DNA of 5,518 nucleotides from Planctomycetota bacterium (GTDB lineage: Bacteria > Planctomycetota > PUPC01 > JACPCR01): contig JASLXP010000979.1 in the NCBI GenBank assembly GCA_030740295.1, positions 1 to 5,518 of the forward strand, in the 5' to 3' direction. Of the stretch, positions 1-5,518 are shown one piece after another (position 1 is the stretch's first letter; every line of letters starts with the position of its first letter). The position numbers and the translations under genes were made by a program. The notes beneath the pieces are model-generated. The model had not been told where the DNA came from. It did not search any database and saw only the letters and a list, made by a program, of their open reading frames with translations.

Positions 1-2
1 TT

Positions 3-1193
3 TTGCGGGACAGCCCTCACTGGGCTCAGCATCTTCAGGACGCTGGATACTACAACGGCTATTTCGGCAAGTGGCATATCGAGCGTTCGGACAAGCTCGA
101 GAACTTCGGATGGAACGAATACCAGGTAAGCGGTCGCAAGGTTCATCGTGCACACTCTCAAAGTGGCGGACCGACGGAGACGCCCCTCGATACGGCGCTC
201 TCCCGCTACCATGAAGGGCCGGACGGCTACAACAGAATCCTGCACTACGGCGTCACCGATGAACCTGCGTCCGAAAGAAACATGGGCCGGACCACACAGG
301 AGTCTCTTGGATTTCTAGAGAAACAGGACGGCACCGGTCCGTGGTGTTGCTGCGCGAGCTTTTATGAGCCAAACGAGGCGATGATCGTATCGCGCGAAGC
401 ATTCGAACAGTACGACCTCGACGATATCCAACTGCCGGAGAACCTCCGTGACGACATGAGTGACCGGCCTGGTTTCTATCGGCGGCAACAGAAGATTTTT
501 GAAGACATCACGGACGATGAATGGCGCATGGCGCTGGCCTGCTATTACGGCCGCGTCACCGAGCTCGATGCGCAATTCGGTCGGCTGTTGGACCATCTCG
601 AGAATACAGGCCAGATCGAAGACACCATCATCATTATCACTGCCGACCACGGAAAGTATGTCGGCTCGCATGGCATGGACGGACACAATTACGGCGCTTT
701 CGAAGAGATCTATAACGTCCCGCTCGTCATGTCAGGCCCCGGATTGGCAGAGGGCATCGAATCGCCGGCACGAGTGGGCCTCCACGACATCGGTCCTACA
801 CTCCTCGAGCTGACTGGTACGGACTCGATCGATGTGCCTGACTCGCAATCATTCGCCTCAGCAATGAAGACACCAACAGAGGCTTCTGAATTCACCATCG
901 GCTACGCGGAGAATTTCGGAAACCGTTTCATCCTTACTCAACGCATTCTGTGGGACGGCCCCTGGAAATTCGCCTTTAACGGTTTTGACTTTGATGAGCT
1001 CTACAACCTTGAAGACGATCCCCACGAGATGAAAAACCTCGTTGACGATCCGGCATACGCCGAGTTGATCCGAGGATTGATGGTGAAGATCTGGAAGAAG
1101 ATCGGCGACACTGGCGATCAAGCCCTTTTCCACACCAACTATTACACAAGCCGATTTGGAGCCGTCGGTCCAAACGTTGGCAATCAGTCGTGA
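3..1193 (+). CDS. Sulfatase family hydrolase, C-terminal part (5' end outside window)
   Basis: Sulfatases (alkaline phosphatase superfamily) hydrolyse sulfate esters, often of glycans. The frame is open to the left edge, so the N-terminal part, including the CxPxR site that is converted to formylglycine, is not visible; the TTG at position 3 is not a real start. Numbering from that codon, the second sulfatase signature GYFGKWH lies at residues 19-25. The metal-site motif TADHG is at 213-217, followed by GSHGMDGHNYGAFEEIYNVP and then the LVMSGPG strand. The C-terminal subdomain has the usual WKFAFNGFDFDELYNLEDDPHE pattern, split around 341-362. Two positions differ from the common family pattern: the usual PH of the substrate-binding loop reads EPNEA (about 122-126), and the Lys expected after the GxHG motif reads His (about 228). 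These may mark a subfamily. It lies near sugar-metabolism genes, which fits a role in sulfated-glycan breakdown. The family call is secure; substrate and activity are not. Confidence 0.93.
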   Translation: MRDSPHWAQHLQDAGYYNGYFGKWHIERSDKLENFGWNEYQVSGRKVHRAHSQSGGPTETPLDTALSRYHEGPDGYNRILHYGVTDEPASERNMGRTTQESLGFLEKQDGTGPWCCCASFYEPNEAMIVSREAFEQYDLDDIQLPENLRDDMSDRPGFYRRQQKIFEDITDDEWRMALACYYGRVTELDAQFGRLLDHLENTGQIEDTIIIITADHGKYVGSHGMDGHNYGAFEEIYNVPLVMSGPGLAEGIESPARVGLHDIGPTLLELTGTDSIDVPDSQSFASAMKTPTEASEFTIGYAENFGNRFILTQRILWDGPWKFAFNGFDFDELYNLEDDPHEMKNLVDDPAYAELIRGLMVKIWKKIGDTGDQALFHTNYYTSRFGAVGPNVGNQS

Positions 1194-1237
1194 CCACAGG
1201 CCGGTTGGCTGGAGGCCGGCAAGCTGGCAGCTCGCCA

Positions 1238-1546
1238 TTACGACTGCGAATCCGACTCACCAAATGCCTCTGCAGCGCGCTTCGTGATTTCCTCTTTGGA
1301 GACATCCTCGAGGCGCGTGCCGATCCACCACATGTTGCCCAGCGGATCTTTGATACCGGCGTTGCGATCACCATAAAACTGATCCGCCGGATCCATAAGC
1401 GATTCGGCTCCGGCCTGAATGGCCTGCTCGTAGAGTTTGTCACAGTCCGGCACGTAAAGATAGATCATCGACTGCATCGGCAGAAATTCACCGGTCGCTT
1501 CACCAAGCATGACCATTGAGTCTCCGATCTGCATCTGCGCGTGCAT
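1238..1546 (-). CDS. VOC/PhnB-like (glyoxalase superfamily) protein, C-terminal part
   Basis: This 102-residue frame holds most of a PhnB-like VOC domain: MHAQMQIGDSMVMLGEATGE at the start, a middle strand SMIYLYVPDCDKLYEQAIQAG, then DQFYGDRNAGIKDPLGNMWW and a tail with the EDVSKEEI motif common in this subfamily. VOC proteins are small metal-binding enzymes or resistance proteins built of paired beta-alpha-beta-beta-beta modules, and this subfamily is normally about 130-150 residues. The first module is missing here. The ATG at 1546 corresponds to an internal Met of the family and has no Shine-Dalgarno sequence before it. The genuine start and ribosome binding site lie about 70 bases upstream in another frame. 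The open frame is therefore probably the remnant of a damaged gene and not an independent short protein. It converges with the sulfatase across a 44-base gap. No specific substrate can be given. Confidence 0.75.
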   Translation of the reverse strand: MHAQMQIGDSMVMLGEATGEFLPMQSMIYLYVPDCDKLYEQAIQAGAESLMDPADQFYGDRNAGIKDPLGNMWWIGTRLEDVSKEEITKRAAEAFGESDSQS

Positions 1547-1616
1547 GATGGTGCCGTCCGGTCTGTTGGAACGGCGTCACCGTATGGAAACCCTCGGGAA
1601 TTGGGTTTACGGACAT
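1238..1616 (-). pseudogene. VOC/PhnB-like gene broken by internal deletion and frameshift
   Basis: From the ATG at 1616 the sequence reads MSVNPIPEGFHTVTPF, the standard N-terminus of PhnB-like VOC proteins, preceded by AGGAGG. After that the frame runs into unrelated residues (QQTGRHHHARAD) and stops at 1500-1502. The +1-shifted frame then resumes family sequence as RPDGTIMHAQMQ from about 1569. Family members carry some 25 residues between these blocks (second strand, first helix and the AFGAE segment), and these are absent. The lesion is thus an internal deletion whose length is not a multiple of three, located around 1568-1573. Translation from the native start would give only a 38-residue nonsense-ended peptide. 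It may be a true pseudogene, or an assembly or sequencing error; the window alone cannot decide. Confidence 0.7.
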
Positions 1617-1621
1617 GATGG

Positions 1622-1627
1622 CCTCCT
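1622..1627 (-). promoter_or_regulatory. Strong ribosome binding site of the VOC gene
   Basis: On the minus strand AGGAGG is followed after 5 bases by the ATG at 1614-1616. A near-perfect site here, and none before the ATG at 1546, shows where the original gene began and supports calling the gene broken. Confidence 0.75.
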
Positions 1628-1722
1628 TTAGGGCTGGCTGTATAGATGACCGGGCTGATTGATTCACCCGTCGTCATTCGTGGTTTATCATCTGAACAGT
1701 CTGTATCAAGAACCACTCGAAC

Positions 1723-1726
1723 AGGA
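1723..1726 (+). promoter_or_regulatory. Ribosome binding site deciding the dehydrogenase start
   Basis: AGGA lies 7 bases before the ATG at 1734. It favours this start over the upstream in-frame TTG at 1659. Confidence 0.6.
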
Positions 1727-1733
1727 ATCTCAC

Positions 1734-2897
1734 ATGCGTCAGATAGGAGTCGCAGTTGTTGGAACTGGATTCATGGGCGCAGTCCATGTCGAGGCTCTCC
1801 GTCGAGTCGGTGTGAACGCCAAAGGTATCCTGGGCTCGAGCCTGGAAAAATCCGCAGCGGCAGCCGAAGCGCTTGGCCTGGAGCATGCCTACTCGGATTT
1901 CGATGAACTGCTCCATGATGATGAGATTCATTCCGTTCATATTGGAACGCCGAATCGTCTGCATTTCGAAATGGCAAGAGCTGCGCTCGAGGCCGGCAAG
2001 CATGTCCTGTGCGAAAAGCCGCTGGCAATGAATGCGGAAGAATCGGCGGAACTTGTCCGGCTCGCAGCAGAGCATCCCGACCAGGCTGCCGGTGTAAACT
2101 ACAACATCCGCTTCTATCCCCTCTGCCTGGAGGCGCGGGAACGAGTTCGCGGCGGAGAGATCGGTGAAGTCTTTCATGTGGCCGGCAGTTACGTCCAGGA
2201 TTGGCTCTTCCTGCCGACCGATTACAACTGGCGTGTGCTGGTCGAAGAGGGTGGAGACCTTCGAGCCGTGGCGGATATCGGCACACACTGGCTCGATCTC
2301 ATCCATGCGATCACCGGACTCGAAGCCGAGGCCGTCTGCGCCGACCTCAAGACTGTGCATTCGAAGCGGCAGCGGCCGCTCGGCGAAGTGGAGACTTTCA
2401 AAGGAAAGGAAGAGGCACCATCGGAGACGGTGCCCGTAGAAATCGCCACCGAAGATTACGGCTGCGTGATGCTGCAGTTTCATGGCGGGGCCCGCGGCTG
2501 TCTCTGGGTTTCACAGGTCACCGCTGGGAGGAAGAACTGTCTTCGGTTCGAAGTCGCCGGTTCGAAGAATTCACTCGCGTGGAACAGCGAACAGCCAAAC
2601 GAAATCTGGATCGGCCACCGGGACCATCCGAACGAATCTCTGCTCCGTGATCCAGCATTACTGAACCCGGCGGCTGGTTCTGCCGCCTCCCTTCCGGGTG
2701 GGCACAACGAGGGATACGCCGATTCCTTCAAGCAATGTTTCAGAGCCTTTTATGAATTCATCGCCTCAGCCGATTTTTCGGCCGAAGCAACATTCCCCAC
2801 GTTCGCAGACGGACACCGGGAAATCGTGCTATGCGAAGCCATCCTCAAATCACACCGGGAACGGAGATGGGTGGATGTTGTTGATGAAGTCAGGTGA
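1734..2897 (+). CDS. Gfo/Idh/MocA family NAD(P)-dependent oxidoreductase
   Basis: This family uses NAD(P) to oxidise or reduce sugars, inositols and their derivatives in the cytoplasm. The 387-residue protein starts with a Rossmann fold, [10 protein letters not shown] with the GxGxxG glycines at 10, 12 and 15. The conserved EKP motif (94-96) supplies the lysine typical of the active site. NYNIRFYP (122-129) and [10 protein letters not shown] (181-190) follow; the latter carries the Asp and His expected in the catalytic pocket of the C-terminal alpha/beta domain. A polar stretch at about 209-231 precedes the sheet strands, and [12 protein letters not shown] (331-342) is a motif seen in many sugar-degrading members. 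Length is normal. I chose the ATG at 1734 because AGGA sits 7 bases upstream and the Rossmann strand begins at once; an in-frame TTG at 1659 would add 25 residues unlike the family. The next gene follows after 82 bases on the same strand, suggesting one sugar-catabolic operon. Substrate unknown. Confidence 0.93.
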   Translation: MRQIGVAVVGTGFMGAVHVEALRRVGVNAKGILGSSLEKSAAAAEALGLEHAYSDFDELLHDDEIHSVHIGTPNRLHFEMARAALEAGKHVLCEKPLAMNAEESAELVRLAAEHPDQAAGVNYNIRFYPLCLEARERVRGGEIGEVFHVAGSYVQDWLFLPTDYNWRVLVEEGGDLRAVADIGTHWLDLIHAITGLEAEAVCADLKTVHSKRQRPLGEVETFKGKEEAPSETVPVEIATEDYGCVMLQFHGGARGCLWVSQVTAGRKNCLRFEVAGSKNSLAWNSEQPNEIWIGHRDHPNESLLRDPALLNPAAGSAASLPGGHNEGYADSFKQCFRAFYEFIASADFSAEATFPTFADGHREIVLCEAILKSHRERRWVDVVDEVR

Positions 2898-2979
2898 TCT
2901 CGTTTGAGTAACGGCTTCTTTTAATGCCGAAATTTGAATCCAGAATCCAGAACACTCAAAAGCCATCAAGGAGAAAACC
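2898..2979 (+). other. Intergenic spacer between the two sugar-metabolism genes, with short repeats
   Basis: The spacer contains a perfect 7-base inverted repeat, TTTGAGT (2903-2909) and ACTCAAA (2954-2960), and a tandem pair of GAATCCA at 2936-2942 and 2943-2949. A weaker CGGC/GCCG pair (2912-2915 and 2926-2929) lies inside. The 44-base separation of the long inverted repeat and the lack of a T-run after a strong stem argue against an intrinsic terminator, so co-transcription of the flanking genes is likely. The repeats may be fortuitous. Confidence 0.3.
2968..2973 (+). promoter_or_regulatory. Ribosome binding site of the isomerase/epimerase gene
   Basis: AAGGAG lies 6 bases before the ATG at 2980 and fixes the start of the TIM-barrel gene. 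Confidence 0.75.
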
Positions 2980-3894
2980 ATGCAACTTGGATTCGTCAGT
3001 GCCATCCTTCCCGACCTCTCGCTTCAGGAAGTACTGTCATTCGCGGCTGAACAGCAATACGACTGTGTGGAAATCATGTGCTGGCCAATGGGCAAAGCAG
3101 AACGACGCTACGCGGGCGTCACTCATATCGACGTTTCTTCTTTCAAGAAATCAGATGCGCAAAAGGTCATCGATCTGTGTAAATCCACGGGCGTGAGCAT
3201 CAGCGGGCTGGGCTACTACCCCAATCCGCTGGCGCCAGACAGGCAGGAAGCAAAGGTCTACATCAGCCATCTGAGAAAAGTCATCACCGCAGCCGAAAAA
3301 CTTGGCCTGGATAAGGTAAACACTTTTATTGGCCGTGACTGGACGAAATCCATCGATGACAACTGGCGACGGTTTCAACAGGTGTGGAAGCCGCTCGTCA
3401 AGTTCGCCGGGGAGCATGGGGTCCGCATCGGTATCGAAAACTGTCCGATGCTGTTCAGTGACGATGAATGGCCGGGCGGGAAGAACCTGGCCATCAGCCC
3501 TGCGGTCTGGAGGCGAATGTTCGAAGAGATTCCCGATGAGAATTTCGGGCTCAATTACGATCCGTCACACTTGGTCTGGCAACAGATGGACTACATTCAT
3601 CCGCTCTGGGAATTCGCAGGCCGGATCTCCCATGTCCATGCTAAAGACGTCCGCGTGGATCGTGAACGACTGAACGATGCGGGCATCCTGGCAACACCGC
3701 TCGAATACCACTCACCCAAGCTGCCCGGCCTCGGCGAGATCGACTGGGGACGTTTCTTCTCCGTACTGGGCGATACGGGCTACACGGGTCCGGTTTGCGT
3801 GGAGGTGGAAGACCGGGCTTACGAAAGTTCGTTGGAAGCTCGCAAACGCTCGTTGCGACAGAGCGCGATTTTTCTGCGGCAATTCATTGGTTGA
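2980..3894 (+). CDS. Sugar phosphate isomerase/epimerase family protein (xylose isomerase-like TIM barrel)
   Basis: Members of this AP endonuclease 2-like TIM-barrel superfamily isomerise, epimerise or dehydrate sugars and inositols using a divalent metal. The 304-residue length is typical. The barrel opens with [30 protein letters not shown], split around residues 3-32. The likely metal ligands are in the expected order: Glu153 in IGIEN, Asp194 and His197 in NYDPSHL, His218 or His220 in HVHAKD, and Glu275 in VCVEVED. The [13 protein letters not shown] segment (248-260) is the common GxGxIdW loop. The start is the ATG with AAGGAG 6 bases upstream. It follows the Gfo/Idh/MocA gene on the same strand, a pairing found in pathways that oxidise a sugar to a keto-sugar and then rearrange it. 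The next gene begins 27 bases after the stop but encodes an unrelated membrane protein. Family assignment is firm; the reaction is not determined. Confidence 0.92.
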   Translation: MQLGFVSAILPDLSLQEVLSFAAEQQYDCVEIMCWPMGKAERRYAGVTHIDVSSFKKSDAQKVIDLCKSTGVSISGLGYYPNPLAPDRQEAKVYISHLRKVITAAEKLGLDKVNTFIGRDWTKSIDDNWRRFQQVWKPLVKFAGEHGVRIGIENCPMLFSDDEWPGGKNLAISPAVWRRMFEEIPDENFGLNYDPSHLVWQQMDYIHPLWEFAGRISHVHAKDVRVDRERLNDAGILATPLEYHSPKLPGLGEIDWGRFFSVLGDTGYTGPVCVEVEDRAYESSLEARKRSLRQSAIFLRQFIG

Positions 3895-3921
3895 ATTCAG
3901 ACACTGACTTCAAGGCTCAGA

Positions 3922-4353
3922 ATGGCCAAACAGGTCGCCGCCCCCATCTTGATGACTCTGTTCGCGCTGACCTTGCTCGGCATCGCCGCCTGGTTGAAGC
4001 CTAATCCGATGGGAATGGGGACACACGAGCAACTCGGTCTGCCATCGTGCAGTTTTCTGATCCATTACGGAAAGCCGTGCCCGTTTTGCGGAATGACGAC
4101 CAGTTACTCACACATGGTGCGAGGGCAGGTTCTGCAGTCGGCCAGGACGCAACCCCTTGGCGCGATACTGGCGTTCGTGACTTTTCTTGTGCCTCTCTAC
4201 TCAGGCTTTGTGCTGGTCAAGAAGAAACCGTTCTTCCCAAAAATGTACTACAGGCGCTGGCCGTGGCTTCTGCTGGCGTTGGCCGTCTTGTGCCTGCTGA
4301 GTTGGGTTTATAAGATTGCCGCGTATTCGGCGAGTCTGCCGAAATCCACTTGA
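3922..4353 (+). CDS. DUF2752 family small membrane protein
   Basis: The 143-residue protein has three likely membrane helices at about 7-25, 78-99 and 112-132. Between the first two is the hallmark of DUF2752, KPCPFCGMTTS (51-61), with Cys53 and Cys56 spaced as CPxC and a further Cys at 43. After it comes the usual segment MVRGQVLQSARTQPLG that leads into the second helix. The cysteine pair could bind metal or act as a redox pair, but the family has no established biochemical function. AAGG (3912-3915) precedes the ATG by 6 bases. The gene follows the isomerase gene by 27 bases and is followed on the same strand by a multi-helix membrane protein, so the two membrane proteins may work together. 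Confidence 0.88.
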   Translation: MAKQVAAPILMTLFALTLLGIAAWLKPNPMGMGTHEQLGLPSCSFLIHYGKPCPFCGMTTSYSHMVRGQVLQSARTQPLGAILAFVTFLVPLYSGFVLVKKKPFFPKMYYRRWPWLLLALAVLCLLSWVYKIAAYSASLPKST

Positions 4354-4394
4354 GTTCCCCCCGCGCAGACAAAGCTCTGCCGCGCCCCAGTGAC

Positions 4395-4400
4395 AGAAGG
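4395..4400 (+). promoter_or_regulatory. Ribosome binding site supporting the ATG start at 4407
   Basis: AGAAGG lies 6 bases before the ATG at 4407. The in-frame TTG at 4350, which overlaps the preceding stop as TTGA, lacks a comparable site, so the ATG is preferred. Confidence 0.5.
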
Positions 4401-4406
4401 CCAGGC

Positions 4407-5348
4407 ATGGAGGAGTTTCCCCGCGTCGTCTCCCTGAAAGAGATTAACGAGTCTTTGCAGTTGACCTTCCAGCCGAGGGCACTGGCGGCTCAGTTTGTGG
4501 GGACGTTCGCGTCGCTCATGCTCTTTTTTCTTTTCGCCGTCCCGAGCCTCTATCTTCTACCAATCGGTTTGCTGCCTTTGACGATCGGCTTTGCCCTTGC
4601 CTATGTCAGCATGGGCGCGGCGATTATGATCAGCTCCAGTATTCAACGGCAGCAAGGGCCTATCGATTTGCGGCCGCTCCTGCAATCTTTGAAGGCAAGG
4701 CTCGTCCGCAGCCTGCTCTATGGGCTGGCCTGTGTGGGTACCATCCTGCTCCTTGGGATACCGCTCCTTACCCTGATCTTCATCGGCGACGTGGAGGCCG
4801 GCGGACAGCTTCTGTTGTCCATTTTTATGATCCCACTGCTGGTGCTGATCATTGCGCAGATACTGGTCGGCTTTTTCGGTCTGTTTGTGATGCCGCAGTT
4901 CCTGGCATCCGAATATGGCCGCCGCTCGGATCAGTTCCAGGCGATCAAAGAGATGCTGGGTGTCGGTTGGCTGCGGCTTTCAATAAGGCACGCGGTTTCA
5001 AGCATCCTCGCTCTGACGCTTGCGGTGCCTTTCTGGCTGATTGTGGATTTCAGCGTCAAGCTGCTCGGTTTTCTCACGGCATCCGCTATCAAGTTTTCGC
5101 CGGAACAGCAGGCGCAGTTTGAGCTGCTGCCTCCAGCGCTGAGGCTCATCTTCGAACACCTGACTCTCTTCCCGCACGTCTGGCTGAATTTTTCGATCAG
5201 TGCACAGGTCTTCGCAGGCCTCGCTGCTGCCTTTGTCTATGCGATCCCGTTGACGGTGGCGATTCTCTTTCAAAGCTCGTCCGGAATGCAGGCGCTGCGT
5301 GCGATCTCGTTCGACCGTGAGTATTTCGATTACCCGCCCGCGGCGTAG
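4407..5348 (+). CDS. Polytopic membrane protein of unknown function
   Basis: I do not recognise a named family. From the ATG at 4407 the protein has 313 residues. It has a short polar N-terminus (MEEFPRVVSLKEINESLQ) and about six hydrophobic segments, roughly at residues 28-50, 52-76, 101-126, 133-162, 187-213 and 252-279. Polar loops with Arg/Lys lie between segments two and three and between four and five (SEYGRRSDQFQAIKEM). The hydrophobic profile and loop pattern resemble bacterial proteins with repeated three-helix units (DUF975/DUF4013-like), but no decisive motif is visible. A longer version from the TTG at 4350 (332 residues) would overlap the upstream stop codon by three bases and add a Pro/Arg-rich stretch. 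Proximity to the DUF2752 gene suggests co-transcription. The stop is TAG at 5346, with no obvious terminator after it. Confidence 0.8.
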   Translation: MEEFPRVVSLKEINESLQLTFQPRALAAQFVGTFASLMLFFLFAVPSLYLLPIGLLPLTIGFALAYVSMGAAIMISSSIQRQQGPIDLRPLLQSLKARLVRSLLYGLACVGTILLLGIPLLTLIFIGDVEAGGQLLLSIFMIPLLVLIIAQILVGFFGLFVMPQFLASEYGRRSDQFQAIKEMLGVGWLRLSIRHAVSSILALTLAVPFWLIVDFSVKLLGFLTASAIKFSPEQQAQFELLPPALRLIFEHLTLFPHVWLNFSISAQVFAGLAAAFVYAIPLTVAILFQSSSGMQALRAISFDREYFDYPPAA

Positions 5349-5363
5349 GCGGCATCACTCCAC

Positions 5364-5429
5364 CTACAAGAATCTCAAGGCATAGAAGCCCAACCCGAGT
5401 GGTGTGAAGAGCAGCGTCAGGAAGATCAT
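5364..5429 (-). other. Possible C-terminal tail of a convergent membrane protein gene
   Basis: Read leftward, this stretch gives a strongly hydrophobic tail [19 protein letters not shown] followed by a TAG stop at 5364-5366, 15 bases beyond the stop of the membrane protein on the other strand. Position, hydrophobicity and the Phe/Leu/Gly-rich composition look like the end of a convergent membrane protein. Its upstream part would have to run through what is GlyA coding sequence, so only this tail can be supported. It could be a chance reading of low-constraint DNA. Confidence 0.3.
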
Positions 5430-5518
5430 ATTGAATTGATTGCTTCGGAAAATTACGTCAGTTCGCGGGTGTTGGAAGCACAGGGTTCGGTGTTGACCAA
5501 CAAATATGCGGAAGGTTA
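5406..5518 (+). CDS. glyA: Serine hydroxymethyltransferase fragment (no start codon; 3' end outside window)
   Basis: Serine hydroxymethyltransferase interconverts serine and glycine with tetrahydrofolate, using pyridoxal phosphate. From 5406 the frame reads [17 protein letters not shown] and continues [20 protein letters not shown] to the window edge. This is the highly conserved N-terminal block of GlyA and includes the LIASENY and TNKYAEGY signatures. The frame contains no ATG, GTG or TTG between the preceding TAG (5346) and a TTG at 5436 that lies inside the conserved block. The usual 15-25 residues before RQEDH (a pattern such as ..D.ELW.AI..) are not there; upstream codons read [14 protein letters not shown], unlike GlyA. 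The start is therefore missing, and the fragment may be joined to foreign sequence. About 45% GC by hand count after 5430 is lower than the neighbouring genes, and codons such as ATT, TTG and TAT are common. The enzyme call is very safe; whether it forms a working gene here is doubtful. Confidence 0.85.

Larger units (their letters stand above)
1617..1733. promoter_or_regulatory. Divergent intergenic region with a possible promoter for the dehydrogenase gene
   Basis: This gap separates the leftward VOC gene from the rightward Gfo/Idh/MocA gene and must hold promoters for both if both are transcribed. On the plus strand TTCACC at 1663-1668 and TATCAT at 1686-1691 are 17 bases apart and match the sigma-70 -35 and -10 consensus at four and five of six positions. 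That would start transcription near 1698, leaving a leader of about 35 bases. On the minus strand only a weak TATACA (1639-1644) is seen, with no good -35. No clear operator palindrome was found. The match is by eye and the host's consensus is unknown. Confidence 0.3.

Noticed and set aside
1194..1237. Possible bidirectional terminator between the convergent sulfatase and VOC genes
   Set aside because: A small hairpin (GCCGG at 1215-1219 with CTGGC at 1224-1228, one G-U pair) can be drawn, but there is no T-run on either strand and the stem is short.
976..1443. Minus-strand open frame spanning the sulfatase end and the VOC gene
   Set aside because: It overlaps two recognisable genes in other frames, is rich in Arg and Ser as expected of out-of-frame GC-rich sequence, and shows no domain.
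1659..1733. N-terminal extension of the dehydrogenase from a TTG at 1659
   Set aside because: The extra 25 residues precede the Rossmann strand and do not resemble the family, while the ATG at 1734 has AGGA at proper spacing. The region also overlaps the probable promoter.
1674..2483. Long open frame on the minus strand opposite the dehydrogenase gene
   Set aside because: It lies wholly antisense to a clear Gfo/Idh/MocA gene, its translation matches no family I know, and it has no convincing ribosome binding site. It is a shadow of GC-rich coding DNA.
4350..4406. TTG start at 4350 overlapping the DUF2752 stop (TTGA) as the true start of the membrane protein
   Set aside because: Possible through translational coupling, but the added Pro/Arg-rich stretch looks non-conserved and the ATG at 4407 has a better ribosome binding site. 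Kept only as an alternative.
5346..5518. Stop-codon readthrough fusing the membrane protein to GlyA, since both are in the same frame
   Set aside because: The TAG is followed by 57 bases with no GlyA similarity, and a fusion of a polytopic membrane protein with a soluble folate enzyme has no biological precedent I know. Shared frame has a one-in-three chance.

Overview
The window is GC-rich bacterial DNA with short intergenic gaps, clear Shine-Dalgarno sequences and no phage, insertion-sequence, CRISPR, tRNA or rRNA signal. A sulfatase, a Gfo/Idh/MocA dehydrogenase and a xylose-isomerase-like TIM-barrel protein side by side are typical of glycan-degrading environmental bacteria (Planctomycetes/Verrucomicrobia-type and similar groups). 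The serine hydroxymethyltransferase fragment at the right edge reads more like a proteobacterial GlyA, so the host cannot be assigned with confidence. The data look metagenome-derived.

Left part (1-1616): the C-terminal part of a sulfatase runs rightward off the left edge. It faces, tail to tail, a leftward VOC/PhnB-like gene. That gene has kept its true start, ribosome binding site and C-terminal half, but has lost about 25 codons internally and changed frame, so it appears broken.

Centre (1617-3894): a 117-base divergent intergenic region leads into a probable two-gene sugar-catabolic operon. It holds a Gfo/Idh/MocA NAD(P)-dependent oxidoreductase and, 82 bases on, a sugar phosphate isomerase/epimerase-like protein. 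With the sulfatase this suggests desulfation of a sulfated sugar followed by oxidation and isomerisation, but the substrate cannot be read from the sequence.

Right part (3895-5348): a small DUF2752 membrane protein with the CPxCGxTTS motif is followed by a six-helix membrane protein of unknown function, probably co-transcribed.

Right edge (5349-5518): a stretch that becomes an unmistakable GlyA reading frame from about 5406, but without its first residues or any usable start codon. On the opposite strand, the DNA just before it reads as the hydrophobic tail of a membrane protein ending at 5364. The two readings share about 24 bases, which suggests a chimeric junction.

I see no convincing new biological system. 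The two places most worth checking are the broken VOC gene and the glyA junction; the unusual active-site motifs of the sulfatase come next.
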